Assembly: GCA_023436305.1 (NCBI GenBank) | Contig: JAEZJQ010000113.1 | Coordinates: 1 to 20,051 of the forward strand | Length of the DNA stretch: 20,051 bases | Direction: 5' to 3' | Origin: Bacillota bacterium | GTDB taxonomy: Bacteria; Bacillota; UBA4882; UBA8346 | In this document: positions 7,584 to 15,098 of the stretch, in pieces | Layout: each line of letters starts with the position of its first letter | Position numbering within the stretch: the first letter of the stretch is position 1 | Translations under genes and position numbers: made by a program | The notes under the pieces: generated by a model | Seen by the model: only the letters and a program-made list of their open reading frames with translations | Databases searched by the model: none | Told to the model about the DNA's origin: nothing

Positions 7584-7993
7584 TCATGTATATTTTTTCA
7601 TTATGATTTATCGCTTCTTTTTGACATTATAATTATCTCTTAACGAGATGCACTACATTTCTATCGATGTTATAATTTTACCTTAAAATTACCTCTTCAA
7701 ACTGCAAAGTTTGTGAAATCGGCGATAAATCCAAATCGCGCCTCTATCTCTTAACAATTACCGTTTTCAATATTGAACCAGAATACTAATAATTGATTAT
7801 TAATAATATCGGGATCATCGCTTATATTGGTTTCACCTTCTTTACCAACAGAAAAGCGCTTGAGCAATTGCCGCGGCGCTTTTTGATTTTGAAATGGTTT
7901 TGTGAATAATTCTTCATACTACAATTTTACTACGAAACCAGCCTACCAAACTGCAACATTATTACAACGATATTAAAGATCCACCGGTTAATC
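7301..7993. other. Gene graveyard upstream of the glycosyltransferase
   Basis: About 690 bases contain no intact gene but several leftward protein-like fragments interrupted by stops and frameshifts, described separately at 7287-7583 and 7669-7957. The promoter of the glycosyltransferase gene is probably within the AT-rich part at about 7310-7400, though I cannot place it. Confidence 0.5.
7669..7957 (-). pseudogene. Decayed repeated coding fragments (VAVW/FAV..VKL type)
   Basis: Leftward frames here contain VAVW-stop-AGFVVKL-stop-YEELFTKPF, running on as QNQKAPRQLLKRFSVGKEGE to FWFNIENGNC and TAA at 7753-7751. These are followed by EIEARFGFIADFTNFAV-stop-RGNFKVKL. The VAVW...VKL.YE pattern at 7957-7911 recurs as FAV...KVKL at 7709-7669 and as FAVWRVGSSVKLEYENLS at 5741-5694. 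The pieces look like several damaged copies of one gene. No known family is recognised. Confidence 0.4.
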
Positions 7994-8080
7994 TTAGCCA
8001 TATATACTTTTAAGCCTCGGCCATAATAAAAACAAGGCAATTACCATGAAAAAAATAATTGTTGCAATCCCATTTACCAT
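7994..8080 (-). CDS. 28-residue membrane micropeptide after the radical SAM gene
   Basis: Twelve bases after the radical SAM stop codon, AAGGTGGAGCC leads into ATG (8080-8078), opening 28 codons that end in TAA (7996-7994). The peptide starts MVNGIATIIFFMVIALFLLW and ends RLKSIYG. It is one hydrophobic helix of about 18 residues with a short basic tail. The close spacing and good ribosome site suggest coupled translation. It could be a membrane-anchored peptide acting with the enzyme, a substrate of it, or a small toxin-like or lysis-associated peptide. It has no Cys, Ser or Thr-rich core, which argues against a sactipeptide. Translation is inferred, not shown. Confidence 0.5.
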   Translation of the reverse strand: MVNGIATIIFFMVIALFLLWPRLKSIYG

Positions 8081-8092
8081 GGCTCCACCTTG

Positions 8093-9082
8093 TTAACTAT
8101 TCGCATATATCTCAGCGAAACAAGACGAAAGACAACCATTACATTTTCCCGTTAATGCCCGTTTTCTAAATTCCCTATAATTTGAGGAACGGAGTATTTC
8201 TATCAAGTTCATCTCCCTTAAATTACCGATCGGAGGATTTTTCCAGCAAGCATGCACTAAACCATTGGCTGAAATACCGCAAAATATGGAGGGTAAAAAG
8301 CAACCGCCCGGTGGAATCAGTTTTTGACCCAAAAAGTAATCCGGTATTCTTTTTAAAAAACCCGGCGCCGGTAATTTGTAGGGCGTATGCTTGGAATATT
8401 CAATCAATTTATTGATTTGACAGGTTAAATCCGGAATTAGATCGGGAGTAATCTGAAATTCCCGCGGCCGAAATTTACGGTTTTCTCCAATGAACATATC
8501 GTTTGAAAATGGATTAATAGAAATTGAGTTTACACCGATTTCTTCCAATAAATATCTGGAAAAAGGGGCGATTAATTGATAGTTATACTTGGAAAGTGTA
8601 ACCCCCACGGCTACTTGTAAATCCCGTTTTCCGGAATTATAATGGATAAAGTTTTGAATGGCATGGAGTGCTTTTTTATAATTTCCCGGGCCACGGATAT
8701 GATCATGCACTGGTTCGGGGCCTTCCATCGAAATTGAAACAAATGTAATACCTGCCTTAATCAATTTCTCTACTTCCAAAGGGCCGATTAAAACTCCGTT
8801 CGTAACCATAACAACATTTAAACCCAAGGATTTAGCATAAGATATAATTTCATAAATATCGGTCCGAATCATTGGTTCTCCGCCCGATAATTCAAGGACT
8901 TCAGCCCCCAAAATCTTTATTTCATTAATGATTTGCCTGATTTGGCCAAAGGGCATTTCTTGATTCTCCGGATAAAACTCCGGATAATCACACATCCGGC
9001 AATGTAAATTACAAGATTTAGAAACCAATAAATTAACCCTCTTTAATTTAGAATGAGGGAGTTGTTCAACAGAATTACTCAT
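8093..9082 (-). CDS. Radical SAM protein with SPASM-like C-terminal cysteines
   Basis: A 329-residue protein. CNLHCRMC at residues 24-31 is the CxxxCxxC motif binding the [4Fe-4S] cluster that cleaves S-adenosylmethionine. SGGEP at 66-70 is the SAM-contacting GGE motif, followed by a TIM-barrel pattern (VVMVTNGVLI, FVSISMEGP with DHIRGPGNY). The C-terminal third has GGCFLPSIFCGISANGLVHACW and GKCNGCLSSC, an auxiliary-cluster arrangement of the SPASM/twitch type. Such enzymes modify peptides or small molecules, including anSME-like and RiPP maturases. The partner is unknown; the micropeptide directly downstream and the nearby glycosyltransferase are candidates for joint action. The start at 9082 has only a distant AAAGGTG. 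It is separated from the tail genes by a hairpin terminator, so it probably has its own promoter. Confidence 0.85.
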   Translation of the reverse strand: MSNSVEQLPHSKLKRVNLLVSKSCNLHCRMCDYPEFYPENQEMPFGQIRQIINEIKILGAEVLELSGGEPMIRTDIYEIISYAKSLGLNVVMVTNGVLIGPLEVEKLIKAGITFVSISMEGPEPVHDHIRGPGNYKKALHAIQNFIHYNSGKRDLQVAVGVTLSKYNYQLIAPFSRYLLEEIGVNSISINPFSNDMFIGENRKFRPREFQITPDLIPDLTCQINKLIEYSKHTPYKLPAPGFLKRIPDYFLGQKLIPPGGCFLPSIFCGISANGLVHACWKNPPIGNLREMNLIEILRSSNYREFRKRALTGKCNGCLSSCFAEIYANS

Positions 9083-9145
9083 TTAGCCACGAACACCTTT
9101 CTAAAACATATTAAGTTTTCGTACTTTCATTGGTTATCTACCATT

Positions 9146-9179
9146 ACTTCTCATTCAGAAGTTTTTATCAACCTGTCAA
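9146..9179 (-). promoter_or_regulatory. Possible promoter/operator of the radical SAM gene
   Basis: On the minus strand TTGACA (9179-9174) is a perfect -35 hexamer. Eleven bases further downstream is an exact dyad, ACTTCT-GAATG-AGAAGT (9162-9146), which would overlap the -10 position and could be an operator. A good -10 is missing: GAATGA sits at 17-nt spacing. The suggestion is weak. Confidence 0.25.
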
Positions 9180-9182
9180 AAT

Positions 9183-9220
9183 ATGAAAAGCACTTAGCAT
9201 GATGGCTATGTGCTTTTCAT
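9183..9220 (-). terminator. Hairpin terminator at the end of the tail operon
   Basis: ATGAAAAGCAC (9183-9193) and GTGCTTTTCAT (9210-9220) are an exact 11-bp inverted repeat. The stem extends inside by TAGC/GCTA after one T-T mismatch. On the minus strand the stem ends in CTTTTCAT followed by ATTTTG. It lies 34 nt after the last tail gene and before the radical SAM gene. It may work in both directions. Confidence 0.65.
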
Positions 9221-9254
9221 TAATAACCCATTCATTGTAAACCCAACAATTCCA

Positions 9255-10238
9255 CTAAATCTCATAAGTAAGCATAAAACCGGCCCGTTTACCTCCCGAA
9301 CCCGTCCAAGCGGCGCCGGCCACATTTTTATCAACGGTAATGGTATTAGAATTACTGCCAATGGTAACGCGTCCGGGGGAAGTTAAGACAGTCCCTCCAT
9401 CCACCGTGCTCCAACAGATATGACCCCAAATCGCATTATTTATATTGGCGCTATTAACCGGAGCCGTGGCGGTAAATGCAGTGCTATTGCTTGTACCGTT
9501 TGTACCTTGCTGGAATTCCACAATACATAAATTATTGTTGATGCAAAATCGATAAACAGTATTGGTCGGAGCAGCGCTAAATCCGGTTAACGTTGGTGTA
9601 TAATTAAACCAACCCGGGAACCCTTGCGGACTTCCAACTTTTGAATAATAATTATTTCCAATTGGTGTTTCCGCCAATGAATAATTAGTTCCCCCGGTTA
9701 CAGTCACCATAGTGGTTTCCGAATCGGTAGAATATGATAAGTCTATAATGTAGAAATATTTAATGGTAGAGTCTTGTTCTAATTTAATCTTATCGCCTTT
9801 CCGATTCCGGACCGTAATATCCCCATTTACGGCAAAAGTGTTTGGGGACGCATATGTCCAATTCTCTTGAGGATCAATCCAACCGTCGTTAAGGTAGTGG
9901 TTGAGATCGTTAATATCCTTGGCCTGGTTATAATCCCCCAATGTTGTATAGGTAATATAAAGGGCTCCTGTTTGGTAAGAAGTATTGGTTACAGTTACTG
10001 TGGTATAAACCGTTTTCCCGGAGCTATCGGTCAAATCGGTATCTTCATTTCCTAAAGTATAATCGGTGTCTTGGATTAGTTGCGTTTCGGGATTTCCCAC
10101 CTCGGTCAAAATCACCAGATCATCACCCCCCCAAAACGTACCATGGTTTAAGAAAAAAGCCGCGGAACCGACATTTACATATTTTTCATTCGAAATCGTT
10201 ATACCGGTTAATATTTGATCGATTTTATCGATATACAT
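9255..10238 (-). CDS. Tail fibre / receptor-binding-like protein
   Basis: A 327-residue protein starting at ATG 10238 (MYIDKIDQIL), preferred over a GTG 15 codons upstream because AGAAGGGTAAT precedes it. The N-terminal half is Thr/Asp/Tyr-rich beta structure (TDYTLGNEDTDLTDSSGKTV). The C-terminal part, starting near WFNYTPTLTGFSAAPTNTVY, resembles beta-sandwich head domains at the ends of phage tail fibres, with TSNSTAFTATAPVN and a final aromatic strand, GFMLTYEI. Such proteins bind the host surface and set specificity. Position supports the role: it is the last gene of the tail module, just before a terminator. No collagen repeats, chaperone domain or enzyme motif is visible. The annotation as fibre is by context and composition. 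Confidence 0.65.
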   Translation of the reverse strand: MYIDKIDQILTGITISNEKYVNVGSAAFFLNHGTFWGGDDLVILTEVGNPETQLIQDTDYTLGNEDTDLTDSSGKTVYTTVTVTNTSYQTGALYITYTTLGDYNQAKDINDLNHYLNDGWIDPQENWTYASPNTFAVNGDITVRNRKGDKIKLEQDSTIKYFYIIDLSYSTDSETTMVTVTGGTNYSLAETPIGNNYYSKVGSPQGFPGWFNYTPTLTGFSAAPTNTVYRFCINNNLCIVEFQQGTNGTSNSTAFTATAPVNSANINNAIWGHICWSTVDGGTVLTSPGRVTIGSNSNTITVDKNVAGAAWTGSGGKRAGFMLTYEI

Positions 10239-10310
10239 GGATATTACCCTTCTTTCATTTGTGTTCTTTTCCGTCAAAAACACATATTCTTTATAAATTA
10301 CTGATGAAGC

Positions 10311-10601
10311 TTAAAGCTCACGATCTTCCCCGATATCAAAATAAGTAATGTCCACATCCTTTAAATTTCCACTATTATCAAACACAGGTTGCGCTTTTTT
10401 GATAATACTAAAACAATCTAACACTTCCCATAGTTTGAAAATTAATTCATCATCGGTAACCGGGAATGCTTTTAATGGTGGTTTGGGTTTTTCAACCAGA
10501 ATCACTTGTTTTTCGACGTCCGTTAAAGGACGGTTATTTTCGGTTCGGGTAGTGGTGATTGATTCGATACTGTTGGTATTTTGATTGATTACAACTAACA
10601 T
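10311..10601 (-). CDS. Small hypothetical protein in the tail module
   Basis: A 96-residue protein with AGAGGGTTGAATA before the ATG. The N-terminal part looks beta-stranded (MLVVINQNTNSIESITTTRT), followed by a Pro/Lys hinge (EKPKPPLKAF) and an acidic C-terminal half with one helix (DDELIFKLWEVLDCF). There is no signal peptide and no recognised domain. It sits between two distal tail protein genes, 18 nt after one and about 70 nt before the other, so it is probably co-expressed. It may be a small structural or fibre-assembly protein; this is inferred only from position. Confidence 0.6.
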   Translation of the reverse strand: MLVVINQNTNSIESITTTRTENNRPLTDVEKQVILVEKPKPPLKAFPVTDDELIFKLWEVLDCFSIIKKAQPVFDNSGNLKDVDITYFDIGEDREL

Positions 10602-10619
10602 TATTCAACCCTCTTTTCA

Positions 10620-11393
10620 TTAATCATTGATTGTTCCGTATATCATAGGATCCGTATCAGTATACTCTCCACGTAAGTATACGTTTTTCATATACGAAGT
10701 ATAATCATTATAGGGGTCACCCGATTTGCCAAGCGTTACCTTAATTAATTCACCGGCTTTAACCTCACTAAGATCTACATTTTTCCCGGTGTAAGTAGTG
10801 GAATTTGTATAATGAACTCCCCCCCCTACTCCTCCTGATACATTTACATATGCGTTAATTACATTTTTTGAAGCTCTAAATTCAAAATAAACCCGGTAGT
10901 TTCCGGGAAATCGAACCCGAAATTGTTTAGCAAAATTAGTCGTTTTACACGTTCTTTCCGTGGTTGCACTATAAAGATCGATATTATTATCCCCGATTAT
11001 TACATACCTGTTATTATTCAAACTGCCGGGCAGCATTCCCCTTAAATCATAACGGGTAAGTGAGCTTTTGGTCTCTCCCACCGACACTTTACCCAGGAGA
11101 ACCTCTCCATCCAGAGAAATAATTGATGTGGCGGACTTAAAGGGAGTGGTGGAATCCCTTTGAAGGAAGATGTAGTACTCGGTATTAATGCTTGGTCCGG
11201 TGATGATCAACGTGGAATCGGTCAATTTTTCGATTATCGTTGTGAAGCCAAAACCAGCCCGGCCACTTCCAATGGTAACGGTTATTTGATCCATAACCGG
11301 ATCATAGGACGCCCCCTTTACATGAAATGGTTCATTTAATAACGCCGCACTGATTCCCGGAGCGTTCCCGTCAATAAATTCGACTGTATTCAT
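10620..11393 (-). CDS. Distal tail / baseplate protein, beta-rich
   Basis: A 257-residue protein with AAAGGATGG upstream of ATG 11393. It overlaps the end of the hub gene by 23 nt, so the two are tightly coupled. The first 80 residues look like a compact particle-attachment domain (MNTVEFIDGNAPGISAALLN, then SGRAGFGFTTII and NTEYYIFLQRDS). The remainder is beta-rich, with a glycine stretch (VSGGVGGGVHY) and aromatic strands (GNYRVYFEFRASK) suggesting a jelly-roll or carbohydrate-binding lobe. It probably belongs to the baseplate tip or is a short fibre. I do not recognise a precise family. Confidence 0.6.
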   Translation of the reverse strand: MNTVEFIDGNAPGISAALLNEPFHVKGASYDPVMDQITVTIGSGRAGFGFTTIIEKLTDSTLIITGPSINTEYYIFLQRDSTTPFKSATSIISLDGEVLLGKVSVGETKSSLTRYDLRGMLPGSLNNNRYVIIGDNNIDLYSATTERTCKTTNFAKQFRVRFPGNYRVYFEFRASKNVINAYVNVSGGVGGGVHYTNSTTYTGKNVDLSEVKAGELIKVTLGKSGDPYNDYTSYMKNVYLRGEYTDTDPMIYGTIND

Positions 11394-13071
11394 GGTTTTT
11401 CCATCCTTTCGTATCCGTTCTTAGAATTTCGATTGCTTCCAGATTGGTTTTGGTATGTTCATAATTCATCTCATCGATTTTTACGCCGCTCCCCGGTTGC
11501 AATGACGCAGTCGCCCCACCGTACCAGTATATTTTTTTAATATTGCCCAAACTTTCATTGGGCTGAAAATAAAAGGTGGTAATAATGGTGTTGGTTTCGG
11601 CCCCCTTTTGATCTATCGCCAAGCTTCTGGAGATTTCATTATTATTATTATCAATCAGAGCAACACACTTGATCCGATCCCCGAAGGCAAACTGGGGATA
11701 CAGGTTTGATCCCGGGTAGAGACTAATTGCCGGATATACGGTCCGAAATATATTTTGCTCGTCGGTTTCCAGCCAGTTTTTAGTCTGTTCCAGGATATTG
11801 ATAAAAACCTCATTCTCGCTTATATTGTCGCGGATTACCGATACATTGGGTTTCAGCAGATTATAGAAAAATTTGGCCCAACTACCATCAATGGGTCCTT
11901 CAACGGCGGTTACCTCATAAAGCAATTGATAAACATTATCCTGGATATTGACACTTTGAATCAGCATTTGATGGTCTTTGTCATTGGTTTGAATCCCGTA
12001 TCTCGGAAGATTAACATTTAAAAGTTGTCCTGGTTTCAGGCCTTTCTGGTCGGTTTTAAATTGCAGTTTCCGGCCATCGATGGAATATTGCTGAATCAAT
12101 TGAATGGCGTTTTGCAACGCGGCTTCCTGGCTATTGGTTTCTACTTTGGTAACATTCTCAATGATACCCGTACCGCTACCCACAAGGTTTTTTAACTTTG
12201 AGATGTTAAAGCTTTGTGAGTATATCCCGACTATGGGATACTCCCCTTGGTAAGTAATCTGAAGTTGAGCTCCGTTCGCTAATGGGGTATCACTGGTAAT
12301 TACAGAGTCTCCTTTGGACCAGTACCAATCAGTTTTTCCATCATCAACGCCCTTGGTTCCAACGGTTTTCGGCTGGTTGTTCACTGTAATCGCCGGAGCT
12401 GCCGCCATCGGAAAGCCAACGGTGATTGTTTTGGTATTTCCATCCCCGAATTTTATTTCAGACAATGGAGCTGTAGTGGCTTTCCCGCCCAGGATATATT
12501 GTTTATTCCGGTATTGGGGGTTTCCTTGGGTAACCACCGGCTCACCGATAATATCCCGCTCGGTTACGGTCCAGGGAGCCGGGTTTGTTACCTTAGATAC
12601 AAAATTGACCCGTTTATAGGCATCGACATTCCACCAGAATCCAACCTTTTCCGCCAACGAATTTAAACAGTCGCTAACCGGAATGTAATTAAAGATAACT
12701 TCGGGAATGACCGGGCCATCCTGAAGTAGTTCGGTAAAGATTTCCAAGTTTAAATTATTAATTACGGGTTTCTGGGAAATGTCTTTTGTCATTAAATAAG
12801 TTTTGAGTTTGACACAGCTTGCATTTTTGGTTTTATCCGGATTGGCCTTTGTCAAGACATTATTTTGGACCCGGTCCCAAGAAGCACCGTCAAATGAAAT
12901 ATAGATCAAGATTTTTGATTCTGTGCTTTCGGTACCGGTCCAATTGATCTTATATTGGCCAACTGCTTGCGCATGTTCCGGTGTACCTATCAAGGTTATA
13001 ACCCGCTGCGCCCAAATCTCCCCACGATCGTAAAGCTTTGTTCCAAATAAATTCCCCTGATATAAAGGCAT
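11371..13071 (-). CDS. Baseplate hub / tail protein, C-terminal part of a split gene
   Basis: A 566-residue protein. The start is taken at ATG 13071 because GAGGTGAT lies 5 nt upstream; a GTG in the same frame overlaps that site. Residues about 1-115 resemble a discoidin/lectin-like module (QYKINWTGTESTESKILIYI, then SFDGASW). From about 118 (QDGPVIPEVIFNYIPVSDCL) the sequence is typical of phage hub proteins of the gp27/late-control type, continuing with WWNVDAYKRVNFVS, NPAPWTVTERDI and LKPGQLLNVNLPRYG. The last 120 residues form a further beta domain. In related proteins, as I recall them, the motifs of the upstream ORF (13218-13691) and of this one lie in a single chain, so the ancestral gene appears split. 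Hubs bridge the tail tube and the fibres. Confidence 0.75.
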   Translation of the reverse strand: MPLYQGNLFGTKLYDRGEIWAQRVITLIGTPEHAQAVGQYKINWTGTESTESKILIYISFDGASWDRVQNNVLTKANPDKTKNASCVKLKTYLMTKDISQKPVINNLNLEIFTELLQDGPVIPEVIFNYIPVSDCLNSLAEKVGFWWNVDAYKRVNFVSKVTNPAPWTVTERDIIGEPVVTQGNPQYRNKQYILGGKATTAPLSEIKFGDGNTKTITVGFPMAAAPAITVNNQPKTVGTKGVDDGKTDWYWSKGDSVITSDTPLANGAQLQITYQGEYPIVGIYSQSFNISKLKNLVGSGTGIIENVTKVETNSQEAALQNAIQLIQQYSIDGRKLQFKTDQKGLKPGQLLNVNLPRYGIQTNDKDHQMLIQSVNIQDNVYQLLYEVTAVEGPIDGSWAKFFYNLLKPNVSVIRDNISENEVFINILEQTKNWLETDEQNIFRTVYPAISLYPGSNLYPQFAFGDRIKCVALIDNNNNEISRSLAIDQKGAETNTIITTFYFQPNESLGNIKKIYWYGGATASLQPGSGVKIDEMNYEHTKTNLEAIEILRTDTKGWKNHEYSRIY

Positions 13072-13139
13072 TGGGATCACCTCGCTTTGTCGCTATACAA
13101 TTTGATATATTGATTCATTCCGTTACGATTAGACTAAAA

Positions 13140-13175
13140 TCAAACACGCGTAAAATTTATATGACGCGTGTTTGA
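13140..13175 (-). terminator. 12-bp perfect palindromic hairpin between the hub halves
   Basis: TCAAACACGCGT (13140-13151) and ACGCGTGTTTGA (13164-13175) are exact inverted repeats with a 12-nt AT-rich loop. On the minus strand the stem is followed by TTTTAG, so it could act as a weak intrinsic terminator. It lies inside the 146-base spacer splitting the hub gene. It could equally be part of an inserted element. Confidence 0.55.
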
Positions 13176-13217
13176 CATTCATCAGATATATTTCTTCGAA
13201 GGGACTTATCAGCGTTT

Positions 13218-13691
13218 TTAAATGTTCAGCATAAAATTAGGCCCCATAATTCGATATGTACCGGTCAAATCCCCTTTCTTCCATTCATCTTCGGTATCAC
13301 AAGTATCATATTGCGACATGCCCATTAATCCTTCATCTTTAAGATAACTTTGGATTAAATCATTGACGATATAACCGGCGGTCTTGTTTTGATAGGATTT
13401 GGCGGCAATCCGTTTATCCGCGAAATAATGGTTGTCCACCCCGGTGATACTATGTAAGATTCCCGGTTCCACCGGGCTGCAGATTGATTCCGAGGAATCC
13501 TCCACCACTCCGGAAATTAAAACTTCACCGTCATCGTCAATGATTTGATAAGGGGTACCTTGGACATAATGGTTGGCCCCCTTCTCATCCCAGATTGTAA
13601 AGGATGCCGTGGATCGTTCCCCAATGGTATCTTCGATTGAAAGACTTTCATTAACATATACCACGGGAGTTCCATTCATTCGAATTTCCAT
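13218..13691 (-). CDS. Baseplate hub protein, N-terminal part of a split gene
   Basis: A 157-residue ORF with an excellent AGGAGG before ATG 13691. It reads like the first domain of a siphovirus hub: EESLxIED-type opening (YVNESLSIEDTIGERSTASF), then IIDDDGEVLISGVVEDS, HSITGVDNHYFADKRIAAKS and KTAGYIVNDLIQSYLKDEG. The last 30 residues (DTEDEWKKGDLTG onward) look like the start of the discoidin-like module whose remainder is found in the next ORF. The frame then ends at a stop after MGPNFMLNI. A complete hub would be above 700 residues; here it is cut. It may yield a separate N-terminal subunit or be non-functional. Confidence 0.7.
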   Translation of the reverse strand: MEIRMNGTPVVYVNESLSIEDTIGERSTASFTIWDEKGANHYVQGTPYQIIDDDGEVLISGVVEDSSESICSPVEPGILHSITGVDNHYFADKRIAAKSYQNKTAGYIVNDLIQSYLKDEGLMGMSQYDTCDTEDEWKKGDLTGTYRIMGPNFMLNI

Positions 13692-13703
13692 AAGCTCCGC
13701 CTC

Positions 13704-14696
13704 CTATTTTAAACCGGTTTTAATCCGAATCATATCTCTAAGCGGTGTTCCCAACTGCTTGACCAATGTCCGGCCATCAATCTCCAGGGTAATGTTGGCG
13801 GTACTGTAACCGCCAAAACCGGCCGCGTTTAACTGTGGACGGTTCAACGGGATAACGGAGGCCGCTTGGGGTAAATTGACCAGCTCTGGTCCCTGTTCCC
13901 CAACCAGCGCCAAGCCTGATGAAGTTATAATACCTCCCGAAGCAAGGGCGGGTAAAGGTTGCTTCCGAATCAAACTGATTTCCGCGGCTCCTTGGGCTGC
14001 AACTATGGCGGCCATGGCAAATCCAAAGAATCCTCCCTGTGCAAAAGCTTTGGCTACAGCTTGCGCGGTATTAATAATGGCATTAAAAATAGCGATATTT
14101 TTATTCGCCTCAGCTTCTTCACGGGCAAGTTGTTTCCTCTTCTTGTCTGTATCTTTGTCCAAATCATCAATAGCTTTTTTCTTTTCCTCTTCATTCATCG
14201 TTGAGAGCATGATCTTTTGTTTCTCATATTCATAATAAACATCAAGCGCTTGGGAGCGCGTCTTGAAATATTGTTGCGACAAATTGGAAACATTAGCCAA
14301 CCCTTTCTTGGCACTATCCGCCCATTTGACCACGTTTGTAGAAGCTTTCTTACCCCAATCCGAAAGTTGTTTGCTGGTTTTTTGGCTCCAATTTCCAATG
14401 GAGTTTTCAGTTTTTTTAAGCCACAAATCCACGGACTTAAAACCTTCGAAATTATTAATCGTACCTTGAATCTGTTGCCCAACTTGCTTACCGTACGGTC
14501 CAAGTTTTGAAAAAAAACCAAGTACTCCTTGGCCGATTTCTTTTTTACTCTGGATCTCAAGATCAAGTAATGACTTCCGCAATTTTTCTATATTTCCGGT
14601 TATCATGTTTCCATAATCCGTAATCTTATTTCCATAGTTGGTTGCAATTTGGCCAAGATCTATATCAGTATTAGTATCAATTTTTTTAGAAGCCAT
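13704..14696 (-). CDS. Short tail tape-measure protein
   Basis: About 330 residues, starting at the ATG giving MASKKIDTN, 8 nt after GAGGTGG; two upstream in-frame starts are too close to or inside that site. A helical, Lys/Gln/Asn-rich N-terminal half leads to a charged coiled coil (MNEEEKKKAIDDLDKDTDKK), then an Ala/Gly-rich hydrophobic segment (NAIINTAQAVAKAFAQGGFF). The classical tape-measure ending follows: PALASGGIITSSGLALVGEQ, GPELVNLP and VIPLNRPQ. Tape-measure proteins fill the tail tube, set its length and are often above 600 residues; this is unusually short. At roughly 0.15 nm per residue it would dictate a tail near 50 nm. It directly follows the chaperone genes, the canonical order. 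Confidence 0.85.
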   Translation of the reverse strand: MASKKIDTNTDIDLGQIATNYGNKITDYGNMITGNIEKLRKSLLDLEIQSKKEIGQGVLGFFSKLGPYGKQVGQQIQGTINNFEGFKSVDLWLKKTENSIGNWSQKTSKQLSDWGKKASTNVVKWADSAKKGLANVSNLSQQYFKTRSQALDVYYEYEKQKIMLSTMNEEEKKKAIDDLDKDTDKKRKQLAREEAEANKNIAIFNAIINTAQAVAKAFAQGGFFGFAMAAIVAAQGAAEISLIRKQPLPALASGGIITSSGLALVGEQGPELVNLPQAASVIPLNRPQLNAAGFGGYSTANITLEIDGRTLVKQLGTPLRDMIRIKTGLK

Positions 14697-14720
14697 ATTC
14701 ATTACCACCTCATATAAAGA

Positions 14721-15098
14721 TTAAAAAATACTTAACACATCCGGCGCGCCATCGATATAATGTCGAAGCGTTTTTACAGGGGACGGATCAGTTTCAGTTT
14801 TCAGTAGTAAGTCCAATAAACCAAGTTTCTCCGGGACTTCCTCGCTTCCACCATACGCTTTGTTCAAAACCGAACTGATGGCGACGACCATTGCTTGATA
14901 ATTCATTTCAGCCTGAATTGCGCATAAAAGTTGCTGGCGCTTAACTGCATCGCGGTAAAGCCGGTTTACTTGATCATAGGTTAACTCATTTTCTAATTCT
15001 TTAAGGGAATATCCGTACCATTGGCAGACGGCACTGACGATTTCGTCTGCATCGACTCCACCAGATTCTCCCCCCATTGTTTCAGTGCCGCCCAAATG
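14721..15098 (-). CDS. Tail assembly chaperone, T part (expressed by -1 frameshift)
   Basis: This frame lies -1 to the upstream chaperone gene and overlaps its last 100 bases. It is open from 15116 and encodes VDADEIVSAVCQWYGYSLKE followed by helical sequence (LYRDAVKRQQLLCAIQAEMN). This matches the T domains of lambda-like gpG/gpGT pairs that bind the tape measure. The only start is a TTG without ribosome site. A canonical slippery heptamer at 15104-15098 gives the correct shift. Expression as a G-T fusion is therefore far more likely than as a separate protein. The stop lies 25 nt before the tape-measure start. Confidence 0.75.
   Translation of the reverse strand, partial: HLGGTETMGGESGGVDADEIVSAVCQWYGYSLKELENELTYDQVNRLYRDAVKRQQLLCAIQAEMNYQAMVVAISSVLNKAYGGSEEVPEKLGLLDLLLKTETDPSPVKTLRHYIDGAPDVLSIF

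Noticed and set aside
9255..10238. Possible diversity-generating retroelement target at the 3' end of the tail fibre gene
   Set aside because: No reverse transcriptase, no template repeat matching the gene's 3' end and no typical C-type lectin ending were found.
14721..15095. Independent gene from the TTG at 15095
   Set aside because: No Shine-Dalgarno is present and it overlaps the upstream gene by about 100 nt in the -1 frame behind a slippery heptamer; a frameshift product is more likely.
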